Below the pieces are notes generated by a model. That model was not told where the DNA came from and ran no database searches. It saw nothing but the letters and a program-made list of their open reading frames with translations. A stretch of 64,000 nt of DNA from Actinomycetota bacterium. GTDB lineage: Bacteria > Actinomycetota > Acidimicrobiia > Acidimicrobiales > Ilumatobacteraceae. Below, piece by piece: positions 7,949 through 17,267 of this stretch. The position numbers were made by a program, and so were the translations under genes. Location of the stretch: the NCBI GenBank assembly GCA_016700055.1, contig CP064997.1, positions 1,240,001-1,304,000 on the forward strand. Reading direction: 5' to 3'. How positions within the stretch are numbered: position 1 is the stretch's first letter; every line of letters starts with the position of its first letter.

Positions 7949-8814
7949 ACTGCCCTCGCTGCGCGAGCCCGAGCGGGCCCGACGACCGCTTCTGCACTGC
8001 GTGCGGCATGTCGCTGGAGCAGGTCACCCGACCCGCGGCGCCGATTCCCCAGACGATGCCGGCGCAGACCGTGCCGGCGCAGACCGTGCCGGCGCAGACT
8101 GTGCCCGCGCAGACCGTGCCGGCGCAGACTGTGCCCGCGCAGACCGTGCCGGCGCAGACGACGATGTACGTGCCGGCCGGCGGGATGTCGGCGTGGGCCA
8201 CCCCCAACGGGTCGCTGCCCGCCGTCGCCCGCCTGGTCGCCGGGACACCGCTGCATGTCGTCCAGTCGCAGGGAGGCTGGGCGCACGTACAGGCGGCCAA
8301 CGGCTGGACGGGCTGGGTCGACGGCCGCTATCTCACGGCGGTCGCACCCGCGGGCGGGTTCGTCCCCGCCAGCGCGACAGCTGCTCGGGCGGCGACGGCG
8401 GCCCCCGGCCAGGAGTGGCTGCGCTACCTCGCTGCCGCCGGAGCGGTGCTCGCCGTGCTCGGCGCGCTGCTGCCGTGGATCGACGCGGGCGGAGCTTCGG
8501 AGAACGCGTTCGGCACTCCCGCGGCGTTCCTCGTCGACTTCAAGACGACCGCCGGAGACGGCTTCAACGTGGGCTTCGTCGTGCTCGCGCTGGCAGCGGC
8601 GACGGCCGCGCTCTCGTTCGTCAAGGAGCCGTGGGCACCGATGGCGGTGCGTGTGGCCGGCATCGTGCTCGCGGCCGTCGGCCTGCTCTTCGTGGTCCAG
8701 CTGTTCCGGTTGGCGAGCTTCTTCGACGTCTCGCTGTCCGACCTGATCGGCGTCGGAGCCTTCCTGGTGATCGCCGGCGGCGTCGCCGCCGCGTTCGCTC
8801 GGCCGGCTACTTAG
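7945..8814 (+). CDS. Zinc-ribbon, SH3-like, four-helix membrane protein with PAQTV repeats
   Basis: 289 residues. An N-terminal zinc ribbon has C3, C6, C17 and C20 (CPRC...CTAC). Residues about 34-70 are seven near-perfect PAQTV pentapeptides, written in the DNA as 15-bp direct repeats at about 8056-8160. An SH3-like module follows (HVVQSQGGWAHVQAANGWTGWVDGRYL). The C-terminal half has about four membrane helices. The ATG overlaps the deoD stop (ATGA) and has GGGAGG upstream. This arrangement suggests a membrane sensor or assembly factor with its zinc ribbon in the cytoplasm, but no function is established. The repeat count could vary between strains. Confidence 0.8.
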   Translation: MNCPRCASPSGPDDRFCTACGMSLEQVTRPAAPIPQTMPAQTVPAQTVPAQTVPAQTVPAQTVPAQTVPAQTTMYVPAGGMSAWATPNGSLPAVARLVAGTPLHVVQSQGGWAHVQAANGWTGWVDGRYLTAVAPAGGFVPASATAARAATAAPGQEWLRYLAAAGAVLAVLGALLPWIDAGGASENAFGTPAAFLVDFKTTAGDGFNVGFVVLALAAATAALSFVKEPWAPMAVRVAGIVLAAVGLLFVVQLFRLASFFDVSLSDLIGVGAFLVIAGGVAAAFARPAT

Positions 8815-8823
8815 CCGGCTCGT

Positions 8824-9813
8824 TCAGATCAGCCCCAGCTCACGCACCGCGTCGCGCTCTTCGGCGAGCTCGCCCGCCGACGCATCGACCTTGGCGCGGC
8901 TGTACTCGTCGAGGTCGAGCCCCTGCACGATCGCGTAGCTGCCGTCACGGCACACGCACGGGAAGCTCGACACCAGGCCCTCGGGCACCCCGTAGCTGCC
9001 GTCGCTCGGCACGGCCATCGACACCCAGTCGCCCTCGGGCGTGCCGAGCGCCCACGAGCGGACGTGGTCGATCGCCGCGTTCGCCGCCGAGGCCGCCGAC
9101 GACGCACCCCGTGCCTCGATCACTGCCGCGCCGCGCTTCGCGACAGTCGGGATGAACGTCGAGTCGACCCACTCGTGGTCGTCCACCTGTTCGTAAGCCG
9201 AGCGCCCGTCGACCTCGCAGTGGAACAGGTCGGGGTACTGAGTGGTGGAGTGGTTGCCCCAGATCGTCATCTTCTTCACCGCGCTCACGGGGCGCCCGAG
9301 CTTCTTCGCGATCTGCGTCACCGCGCGGTTGTGGTCGAGCCGGGTCATCGCCGTGAACCGCCCCGGATCGAGTTCGGGTGCGTTGTGCATCGCGATCAGC
9401 GCGTTCGTGTTGGCCGGGTTCCCGACGACGAGGATCTTCACGTCCTTCTTCGCGCTACGCCCGAGCGCCTGTCCCTGGGGCTGGAAGATGCCGCCGTTCG
9501 CGCTGAGCAGATCGCTGCGCTCCATGCCGGCCTTGCGCGGCATCGCGCCGACGAGCAACGCCACGTCGGCGTCACCGAACGCGACGTCGGCGTCGTCGGT
9601 GCCGACGATGCCCTGCAGCAGAGGGAAGGCGCAGTCGTCGAGCTCCATCTGCACCCCTTGCAGCGCCTTCAGCGCCGGGGTGATCTCGAGCAGCTGGAGG
9701 ATCACCGGCGTGTCGGGACCGAGCATGGCTCCGGACGCGATGCGGAACAACAAGCTGTAGCCGATCTGTCCGGCGGCTCCGGTGACGGCGACACGGGTGG
9801 GCGAGGAGGTCAT
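8824..9813 (-). CDS. mdh: Malate dehydrogenase
   Basis: 329 residues, the length of the NAD-dependent actinobacterial MDH class. It interconverts malate and oxaloacetate in the TCA cycle. TGAAGQIGYSLLFRIASG is the dinucleotide-binding loop; VGAMPRKAGMERSDLL carries substrate-binding arginines; TRLDHNRA holds the catalytic Asp and IWGNHS the catalytic His. The stop lies 10 bp from the end of the convergent membrane-protein gene. The ATG at 9813 has TACGCT 7 nt upstream and no ribosome site, so the mRNA is probably leaderless. No other TCA gene adjoins it. Confidence 0.97.
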   Translation of the reverse strand: MTSSPTRVAVTGAAGQIGYSLLFRIASGAMLGPDTPVILQLLEITPALKALQGVQMELDDCAFPLLQGIVGTDDADVAFGDADVALLVGAMPRKAGMERSDLLSANGGIFQPQGQALGRSAKKDVKILVVGNPANTNALIAMHNAPELDPGRFTAMTRLDHNRAVTQIAKKLGRPVSAVKKMTIWGNHSTTQYPDLFHCEVDGRSAYEQVDDHEWVDSTFIPTVAKRGAAVIEARGASSAASAANAAIDHVRSWALGTPEGDWVSMAVPSDGSYGVPEGLVSSFPCVCRDGSYAIVQGLDLDEYSRAKVDASAGELAEERDAVRELGLI

Positions 9814-9820
9814 GGCGCCG

Positions 9821-9826
9821 AGCGTA
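9821..9826 (-). promoter_or_regulatory. Leaderless -10 hexamer of mdh
   Basis: TACGCT on the minus strand, 7 nt before the mdh ATG. Confidence 0.55.
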
Positions 9827-9887
9827 GGCCGACCGACCCGCCGCGCAGAAAGCCCGTCGGCGCCGCCTGCCCCGGTCGCCGGCGGGA

Positions 9888-11930
9888 CTAGAGCCGCCCG
9901 ATCGCCCGCCAGATCGCGTCGGTGTAGTAGCGCCTTCCCGAGGCGCGCAGGTGGATGCCGTCGTCGGCGAAGCAGTCGTCGATGCAGCCCGCGGACTCCA
10001 CCTGCCAGTCGAGCACCTTCACGTTCGGCCAGCGACCGGGCAACGCGCGGATGACCGCGTTGTTCGGCTCCGTCCAGCCCCTGTCCACGTCGACCGTCAG
10101 CACGAGCACGAGCGGCACGTCGCGCGCCTGGTCGAGCATGGCGTCGAACGTCTCCTGGCTCACCGAGCCGTTCGTCCCGAGGTGGATCACCACCACGTTG
10201 CCGAGCAGGCCGTAGGCCTTCATGTCGGCGAGGATCTGGATGGCCGCGCGGCCCTGCCGGCTGACCTCCGCGTTCACCACCGCTCCGCGCTCGGTGAGCG
10301 TCGGCGCCGCACCGAGCATCACCGAGTCGCCGACGGCGAAGACGTCGACCGGGGTGAACGCAACCGTGGTGGTCGGCGCCGCAGGGGCCGCCGTCGGCGG
10401 CGTCGTCACCCCGGGGGCGGCCGAAGCGGTCACACCTGTCTCGTCGGGATCAGTCGGCGGTGTCGACGCGGTGCTCACGTCCGACGCAGTGCCGGTCGGG
10501 TCGCTGCCGTCGGTAGAGGGCAACGTGCTCCCCCCGATCAGGTCGCTGATGTCGACCACCACGTCCTCGCCGGCGTCGAGGCTCGCGGCCACCTCGTTCG
10601 GCTTCAGCTCGGCAGTGGCCAGGCTGAAGCCGGCGAACACCGGCAGCACCACGCCGACCCCTGCGACGACGAGCAGCCGGCGCCGGCGCTCGGCCGAGCC
10701 GGGGGCGTGCACCCGCAGGCCGCGGAACCAAGCGAGGGTGCGGCCCTGGCGGATCGGGGTCTCGACGAAGCGGTACGAGGCCTCGGTGACGACCGCTGTC
10801 GCCAGCATGCAGGCGAGGAACTCGACGAAGGTGAGCTTGACCCCGGCCTCGTGGCGCACGATCTGGTAGATCGGCCAGTGGTAGAGGTACAGCCCGTACG
10901 AGCGGGTGCCCGCCCACAGCAGCGGCTTGATGCTGAGCACGCGCCCCATCACCGCGCGGCGGTGGGTGACCGCCGCGATCACCATCAGCGTCGCCACGGC
11001 GGTGAGCAGCAGCCCGCCGCGGAACAGCCACAGGTCGGCGTGCGTTCCGTCCTCCCCACCGACCTGCAGGATCGTCAGCTGCCAGGCAAGGAATCCGAGC
11101 AGCGCCAGCCCGGCGAGCGCAGCGAGGTCGGCCAGAGGCCCGAGCTTGCGCGCCGGCGAGCGCATGATGGCGATCGGTCGCCACCACAGCGCGAACGCCG
11201 AGCCGAGCAGCAGGCCACTCGCCCGGGTGAACGTGCCGAGGTACAAGAAGTCGACCTTGTTGATGCAGCGCCCACCGAGTTGCCAATAGGCGGCAGGGGT
11301 ATCGGTGCAGGTGCCGATCGGTCCGGTGGGCACCGCGATCGCGGTGAACACCGCGATCGCGAGCGCGGCCACGGCCATCCACAGTCCGGCACGGGGCAGG
11401 TTGCGCTGCCCGCGTCGCAGCACGAGCGTCATCACGAGCGGCCAGGCGAGGTAGAACTGCTCCTCGACGGCGAGGCTCCACAGGTGGCGCAGCGGCGCGA
11501 ATTCGTTGACCGCGGTGTACCCCGCGCCGACGAACACCTGGTACCAGTTCGACACGTAGAAGACGCCCGCGATCACGTCGCCGCGCATCTGCCCGAGCGC
11601 GTCGCGTTCGAACAACGACACCCACACCATGAGCGCGACCATCATCGTGAACAGCGCGGGCAGCAGGCGGCGGGCACGCCGCAGCCAGAACTGGCCGAGG
11701 CTCACCCGCCGTGACCGCTCGTGCTCGGCGACGAGCAGCAACGTGATCAGGTAGCCACTGATCACGAAGAACACCTCGACCCCGAGGAACCCCCCGTGCA
11801 GCCACGAGGAGTTGGCGTGGTAGATCATCACCGCTACCACGGCGAGCGCGCGCATGCCGTCGAGCCCCGGCAGGTAGGGAACCCGACTGATCAGCTCTGG
11901 TGCGCGCCGCGGTGGAGCCAGCGTGGCCAT
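9888..11930 (-). CDS. OafA/YrhL-type membrane O-acyltransferase with SGNH domain
   Basis: 680 residues. The N-terminal half is an acyltransferase-3 domain with about ten membrane helices: YLPGLDGMRALAVVAVMIYH holds the conserved His, and GGFLGVEVFFVISGYLIT and WSLAVEEQFYLAWP are signatures. A Thr/Pro linker (about residues 455-520) leads to an extracytoplasmic SGNH hydrolase domain: FAVGDSVMLGA has the nucleophile Ser, HLGTNG the Asn block and DGIHLRASG the Asp/His pair. Such proteins move acyl groups, often acetyl, onto surface glycans. A TTG at 11939 is also possible; the ATG at 11930 is favoured because GATACT lies 8 nt before it. The acceptor glycan cannot be told. Confidence 0.92.
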   Translation of the reverse strand: MATLAPPRRAPELISRVPYLPGLDGMRALAVVAVMIYHANSSWLHGGFLGVEVFFVISGYLITLLLVAEHERSRRVSLGQFWLRRARRLLPALFTMMVALMVWVSLFERDALGQMRGDVIAGVFYVSNWYQVFVGAGYTAVNEFAPLRHLWSLAVEEQFYLAWPLVMTLVLRRGQRNLPRAGLWMAVAALAIAVFTAIAVPTGPIGTCTDTPAAYWQLGGRCINKVDFLYLGTFTRASGLLLGSAFALWWRPIAIMRSPARKLGPLADLAALAGLALLGFLAWQLTILQVGGEDGTHADLWLFRGGLLLTAVATLMVIAAVTHRRAVMGRVLSIKPLLWAGTRSYGLYLYHWPIYQIVRHEAGVKLTFVEFLACMLATAVVTEASYRFVETPIRQGRTLAWFRGLRVHAPGSAERRRRLLVVAGVGVVLPVFAGFSLATAELKPNEVAASLDAGEDVVVDISDLIGGSTLPSTDGSDPTGTASDVSTASTPPTDPDETGVTASAAPGVTTPPTAAPAAPTTTVAFTPVDVFAVGDSVMLGAAPTLTERGAVVNAEVSRQGRAAIQILADMKAYGLLGNVVVIHLGTNGSVSQETFDAMLDQARDVPLVLVLTVDVDRGWTEPNNAVIRALPGRWPNVKVLDWQVESAGCIDDCFADDGIHLRASGRRYYTDAIWRAIGRL

Positions 11931-11938
11931 CGGGTTCA

Positions 11939-11944
11939 AGTATC
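11939..11944 (-). promoter_or_regulatory. Probable -10 hexamer of the acyltransferase gene
   Basis: GATACT on the minus strand, 8 nt before the ATG at 11930; a weaker match to TANNNT. Confidence 0.35.
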
Positions 11945-11968
11945 GCCCACGCAGGCCGCGACGAGGGA

Positions 11969-12832
11969 TCAGCGGTGAGCGGGCAGGCCGAGGTTGGCGT
12001 AGATCTCGCGGGTCGCCGTCGAGCGGTTCAACGTGTAGAAGTGCAGCCCCGGCGCGCCGGCGTCGAGCAGGCGAGCGCAGAGCTCGGTGGCCACCTCGAC
12101 CCCTATCCGACGCACCTCGTCGACGTCGTCGGTCTGCTCCAGCCGCTCGGCCAGCCAGGCCGGGAAGGCGGCGCCGGAGAGCTCGGCCATCCGCCGTATC
12201 TGGGCCTTGTTCGTGACCGGCATGATCCCGGGCAGCACCGGCTTCTCCACGCCGAGATCGGCGAGCTCGTCGACCAGGCGCACGTAGTGCTCGGGCTCGA
12301 AGAAGAACTGGGTGATCGCGAAGTCGGCTCGTCGCAGCTTGGCGGCGAGGTGCCGGCGATCGGTCTCGCGATCGGGGGAGCGGGGGTGCAGTTCGGGATG
12401 GGCGGCGACGCCCACGCAGAAGTGGTCGGTGGCGTCGATGTCGTCGATCAGGTCGAGGGCGTAGGTGTAGTCGCTCGGGCCGGCGTCGGCGGGATCACCC
12501 GGCGGGTCGCCGCCGAGGGCCAAGATGTTCTCGATGCCCGCTTCGCGGTAGTCGTGCAGGATGTGACGGATCTCGTCGCGGACGTGGGCCTGACAGGTGA
12601 GGTGAGCCATCGGCGTGATCGGCGTCTCGTGGCGCACCCACGTCACGACCTCGCGAGTGCGCTGACGGGTGCTGCCCCCGGCGCCGTACGTGACGCTGAC
12701 GAAGCTCGGCCCGAGCGGCTCGAGTTCGGCGATCGTGCGCCCGAGCGTGAGCTGGGCGGCATCGGTCTTCGGGGGGAAGAACTCGAACGAGAACGTCCTC
12801 CCGGCAGCGAGGAGGTCACCGATCCGTGCCAT
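11969..12832 (-). CDS. metF: 5,10-methylenetetrahydrofolate reductase
   Basis: 287 residues, a single MetF barrel. It reduces methylenetetrahydrofolate to methyltetrahydrofolate with FAD, feeding methionine synthesis. FSFEFFPPKTD carries the catalytic Glu; FVSVTYGAGGSTR, HLTCQAH, LALGGDPPGD and FAITQFFFEPEHY are the family's FAD- and folate-binding segments. The ATG at 12832 begins MARIGDLLAAGRTFSFEFFPPK. A TAGCCT hexamer lies 11 nt before it, so any leader is very short. The upstream purH gene is on the same strand 71 bp away but ends before this promoter. One-carbon metabolism links the two. Confidence 0.95.
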   Translation of the reverse strand: MARIGDLLAAGRTFSFEFFPPKTDAAQLTLGRTIAELEPLGPSFVSVTYGAGGSTRQRTREVVTWVRHETPITPMAHLTCQAHVRDEIRHILHDYREAGIENILALGGDPPGDPADAGPSDYTYALDLIDDIDATDHFCVGVAAHPELHPRSPDRETDRRHLAAKLRRADFAITQFFFEPEHYVRLVDELADLGVEKPVLPGIMPVTNKAQIRRMAELSGAAFPAWLAERLEQTDDVDEVRRIGVEVATELCARLLDAGAPGLHFYTLNRSTATREIYANLGLPAHR

Positions 12833-12903
12833 GGGTGCAGCCGAGGCTACCCCACACCTTCGCGATCGGTGTGGGGATCGGTATTGCGATCGGTGCCTCC
12901 CGA

Positions 12904-14421
12904 TCAGTGGCGGAAGTGGCGCCGGCCCGTGAACACCATCGCGATGCCGTGCTCGTCGGCGGCCTCGATCACCTCGGCGTCACGCACGCTGCCGCCGGGC
13001 TGGATCACCGCGGCGACACCGGCCGCGGCCACCGCGTCGAGGCCGTCGCGGAAGGGGAAGAACGCGTCGCTCGCGCAGACTCCCCCGATCGCCCGAGCAT
13101 CCGCGCGCTCGACGGCGAGGCGGGCCGAGTCGAGGCGGTTCTGCTGGCCCGCACCGATGCCGAAGGCCTGCCGGTCCTTCGCCAGCACGATCGCGTTCGA
13201 AGAGACGGCGGCGCACACCCGCCACGCGAACGCGAGGTCGCGCCACTGTTCCTCGGTCGGCTGCGCGCTGGTGACGACCTGCCAGGTGCTGCGATCCGTG
13301 GACACGTGGTCGACCTGCTGCACCAGCAATCCGCCGTCGATCGATCGCATGTCGAGCAGCGCGCCGTAGGGAGCGGGGGCACTGAGCACGCGCAGGTTCT
13401 TCTTCGCCGTGAGCACGGCGAGAGCGTCCGCCTCGTAAGCAGGCGCCACGACGACTTCGGTGAACACCGGCGCCAGTGCGTCGGCCAAGGACGCGGTGAC
13501 GGTGCGGTTGACGGCGACGATGCCCCCGAACGCGCTCACCGGGTCACACGCGTTGGCCAGGCGGTAGGCGTCGGCGACGGGGTCGGCGGGGTCGGCCCCG
13601 ACCGCCACTCCGCACGGGTTCGCGTGCTTGACGACGACGCACGCCGGTTCGGCGAAATCGTTGACGAGGCGCCACGCGGCCTCGGTGTCGTACAGGTTGA
13701 GGTAGCTCAGCTCCTTGCCGCCGTGCTGTGCGGCATCGTCCCACCAGCTCCGCCGGCCGACGGACCGGTAGCGGGCGCCTTGCTGGTGCGGGTTCTCGCC
13801 GTAGCGCAGGCTCTGGGCGAGCTCGAGCGACAGGTGCATGCTGGCCGGCAGCACCGGCGCACCGCCGGGCTCCGTGGCATCGAGCCACGCGACGATGGCG
13901 GCGTCGTACGCCGCGGTGGTGGCGAAGGCCGCGCGCGCCAATCGGCGACGGGTCTCGTCGGTCAGCGCGCCTTTGGCACCCAACTCGTCGAGCACCACGG
14001 GGTACTCCGCCGGGTCGACGACGACGCCGACGTGGGCGTGGTTCTTGGCTGCGGCGCGCACCATCGCCGGACCGCCGATGTCGATCAGCTCGATGCCCGG
14101 ATCGGTGTGGAAGGGGTACAGGTTGACGACGACCAGCCCGATCGGGTCGATGCCCAGTTCGGCCAGCTCGGCGCAGTGCACCTCGTCGTCGAGGTCGGCG
14201 AGGATGCCGCCGTGGACGAACGGGTGCAAGGTGACGACGCGATGCGAGAGGATGGCGGGCAACCCGGTGAGCTCCGCGACGTCGGTCACCGGAACGCCGG
14301 CGCCGGCGACCGCCGCCGCCGTGCCGCCACTCGACAGCAGCCGCCAACCGAGCTCGTGCAGCGCGCCCGCGAACTCGACGATGCCGGACTTGTCGTACAC
14401 GGAGAGCAGCGCGGTGGGCAC
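12904..14421 (-). CDS. purH: Bifunctional AICAR formyltransferase / IMP cyclohydrolase
   Basis: 505 residues, two domains. Residues 1-190 are the IMP cyclohydrolase (VYDKSGIVEFA, LLSSGGTAAA, NLYPF); the rest is the AICAR transformylase with LRYGENPHQQGA and the catalytic Lys-His in VVKHANPCG. Together they perform the last two steps of IMP synthesis. Odd point: the motif usually read RVKTLHPK is RVVTLHPF here, so both lysines are replaced. The start is a GTG at 14421 with TAGGGT 6 nt before it, a leaderless arrangement. The gene is divergent from the proline-tailed membrane protein. Confidence 0.94.
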   Translation of the reverse strand: MPTALLSVYDKSGIVEFAGALHELGWRLLSSGGTAAAVAGAGVPVTDVAELTGLPAILSHRVVTLHPFVHGGILADLDDEVHCAELAELGIDPIGLVVVNLYPFHTDPGIELIDIGGPAMVRAAAKNHAHVGVVVDPAEYPVVLDELGAKGALTDETRRRLARAAFATTAAYDAAIVAWLDATEPGGAPVLPASMHLSLELAQSLRYGENPHQQGARYRSVGRRSWWDDAAQHGGKELSYLNLYDTEAAWRLVNDFAEPACVVVKHANPCGVAVGADPADPVADAYRLANACDPVSAFGGIVAVNRTVTASLADALAPVFTEVVVAPAYEADALAVLTAKKNLRVLSAPAPYGALLDMRSIDGGLLVQQVDHVSTDRSTWQVVTSAQPTEEQWRDLAFAWRVCAAVSSNAIVLAKDRQAFGIGAGQQNRLDSARLAVERADARAIGGVCASDAFFPFRDGLDAVAAAGVAAVIQPGGSVRDAEVIEAADEHGIAMVFTGRRHFRH

Positions 14422-14427
14422 GAGCCG

Positions 14428-14433
14428 ACCCTA
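14428..14433 (-). promoter_or_regulatory. Leaderless -10 hexamer of purH
   Basis: TAGGGT on the minus strand, 6 nt before the GTG start; it supports GTG as the true start. Confidence 0.5.
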
Positions 14434-14543
14434 GTTGTGGGCGGGTGACACCACCCCCGGCGAAGCATCGCCTCGACGCTCGTCACTCACGGTGTACGTT
14501 GCACCACAGTTCACGGGGCCGCGAGACCGCATGGGAGGACTAA

Positions 14544-15077
14544 GTGGACTTCTCGAAATTCAAGACATCTACCTGGCTGATGGTCGCGGGTGGAGCGGTG
14601 ATGCTCATCTTCGGCATGGCTCTCGACTGGGCCAAGCTCGGCGACGCCAGCGGCAACAACGCCTTCGACTACCCGCTCACCGGCGGGCTCGCCTGGCTGC
14701 TGATCGTCGCCACCGGAGTCGTCGCCTTCTTGTACGCCGGCGGGGTGATCAAGAAGGGCTCGTTGCCCTGGCCGCTGGTACTGCTCATCGGGGCCTGCCT
14801 CGGCGCCCTGCTGATGCTGCTGCGGGTGATCCTCGGCGGTGGAGAAGAAGGCGCTGCCGGGTTCGAGATCGACCTCGACCGTGGCATCGGGATGTACGTC
14901 GCCTTCGCCGCCGCCGTCGTGGCTGCGGTCGGCGCGGTGATGAACTTCACCGAGTCGGGTGGCAACCTCGCCGACCTGAAGGACCCCGACAAGCTGAAGA
15001 GCGCTTTCGGTGGTGGACCTGGCTCACCGCCGCCTCCGCCTCCGCCCCCGCCGCCGCCGCCGCCGCCCGCTCCCTGA
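14544..15077 (+). CDS. Four-helix membrane protein with polyproline tail
   Basis: 177 residues. About four membrane helices (WLMVAGGAVMLIFGMALDWA; GLAWLLIVATGVVAFLYAGG; WPLVLLIGACLGALLMLLRV; IGMYVAFAAAVVAAVGAVM) are followed by a charged cytoplasmic stretch and a tail of 14 consecutive prolines ending AP. The helix-two-helix layout resembles small actinobacterial membrane proteins of unknown role, and partly the membrane half of the zinc-ribbon protein at 7945. Such a proline run needs elongation factor P for translation and may bind SH3- or EVH1-like partners. The GTG start at 14544 has GGGAGGA about 5 nt upstream. A strong hairpin follows the stop. Confidence 0.75.
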   Translation: MDFSKFKTSTWLMVAGGAVMLIFGMALDWAKLGDASGNNAFDYPLTGGLAWLLIVATGVVAFLYAGGVIKKGSLPWPLVLLIGACLGALLMLLRVILGGGEEGAAGFEIDLDRGIGMYVAFAAAVVAAVGAVMNFTESGGNLADLKDPDKLKSAFGGGPGSPPPPPPPPPPPPPPAP

Positions 15078-15103
15078 GCGCGGAGCAGTCGCACCGATAG
15101 AGC

Positions 15104-15129
15104 GTCGCGGGCGCGTGAGCGCCCGCGAC
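15104..15129. terminator. Perfect GC hairpin between convergent genes
   Basis: GTCGCGGGCGC-GTGA-GCGCCCGCGAC: an 11-bp perfect stem with a four-base loop. It lies 27 bp after the membrane-protein stop and 80 bp after the sucD stop on the other strand, so it can serve both. No T-run follows, which is common in high-GC actinobacteria. Confidence 0.75.
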
Positions 15130-15130
15130 C

Positions 15131-15210
15131 AGCTCAATTGACGACTAGCTCAATTGACGACTAGCTCATCTGACGACTAGCTCATCTAACGACTAGCTCG
15201 ACGGACGACT
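15131..15210. repeat. Five 16-bp tandem units, each with CTAG
   Basis: Five head-to-tail units: AGCTCAATTGACGACT twice, then AGCTCATCTGACGACT, AGCTCATCTAACGACT and AGCTCGACGGACGACT. A sixth partial unit is the last codons of sucD itself. CTAG recurs at 15145, 15161, 15177, 15193 and 15209, exactly every 16 bp; the last one includes the sucD stop codon. CTAG is usually rare in such genomes. The array probably grew by duplication of the gene's 3' end. Confidence 0.85.
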
Positions 15211-16108
15211 AGCTCATCGCGGCGACGATCGCCGCCATCAGGTCGCCTGCCTCGGTCGGGTTCTGACCCACCTGCACGCCGGCCGCCGCGAGCGCTTCCA
15301 TCTTGCCCTGCGCAGTTCCCTTGCCGCCCGAGATGATCGCCCCGGCGTGGCCCATCTTCTTGCCTGCCGGCGCGGTGACCCCGGCGATGTAGGCGCTCAT
15401 CGGCTTGGTGACGCTCGCCTTCACGAACTCGGCGGCCTCTTCCTCGGCCGACCCGCCGATCTCGCCGATCATGATGATCGCGTCGGTCTCGAGGTCGTTC
15501 TGGAACTCGGCGAGGCAGTCGACGAAGCTCGTCCCCGGCACGGGGTCGCCGCCGATCCCGACGCAGGTGCTCACCCCGATACCGCGTTGCTTCAGCTCGT
15601 AGAGGGCCTGGTACGTCAGCGTGCCGGAGCGAGACACGATGCCGACGTTCTTCGCGCCCGGTACGGGTGGGAGCGCGATCTCGCCGGCCGTGATGCCGAT
15701 GTTGCACTTGCCGGGGCTGATGATCCCCGGGCAGTTGGGCCCGAGCAGGCGCGTGCCGGGGTGGTCCCGCACGAGCAGGTTGTAGACCTTGGCCTCGTCC
15801 TGCGCGGGGATGCCCTCGGTGATGCACACGACGAACGCGACGCCAGCGGCGGCGGCCTCGAGGATCGCGGCCGGCGCGGCCTTCGGCGGGACCGCGACGA
15901 AGCTGGCGTTCGCGCCGGTGGCGGCGACCGCCTCGGCGACGGTGTCGTAGACGGGGATCCCCTCCACGTCTTGGCCGCCCTTGCCCGGCGTGACCCCGGC
16001 GACCACCTGGGTGCCGTAGTCCCTGTTGCGCAGACCGTGGTACTTGCCCTGCCCGCCGGTGAGCCCCTGGACGAGGAGCTTGGTGTGCTCGTTCACGAAG
16101 ATGGCCAT
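15209..16108 (-). CDS. sucD: Succinyl-CoA synthetase, alpha subunit
   Basis: 299 residues. With SucC it converts succinyl-CoA, ADP (or GDP) and phosphate to succinate, CoA and ATP (GTP). The CoA-binding Rossmann part shows VQGLTGGQGKYH and GVTPGKGG; the phosphohistidine sits in KMGHAGAIISGGKGTA; GPNCPGIISPGKCNIG is also typical. The ATG at 16108 lies 1 bp after the sucC stop, so the two are one transcript. The TAG stop falls inside the last unit of the 16-bp repeat array. Nothing is abnormal in the protein. Confidence 0.97.
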   Translation of the reverse strand: MAIFVNEHTKLLVQGLTGGQGKYHGLRNRDYGTQVVAGVTPGKGGQDVEGIPVYDTVAEAVAATGANASFVAVPPKAAPAAILEAAAAGVAFVVCITEGIPAQDEAKVYNLLVRDHPGTRLLGPNCPGIISPGKCNIGITAGEIALPPVPGAKNVGIVSRSGTLTYQALYELKQRGIGVSTCVGIGGDPVPGTSFVDCLAEFQNDLETDAIIMIGEIGGSAEEEAAEFVKASVTKPMSAYIAGVTAPAGKKMGHAGAIISGGKGTAQGKMEALAAAGVQVGQNPTEAGDLMAAIVAAMS

Positions 16109-16109
16109 C

Positions 16110-17264
<1,155 letters not shown>

Positions 17265-17267
17265 CTG

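Noticed and set aside
8050..8160. Possible CRISPR-like direct repeats
   Set aside because: Unit is 15 bp without spacers, and all copies are in frame inside a coding sequence.
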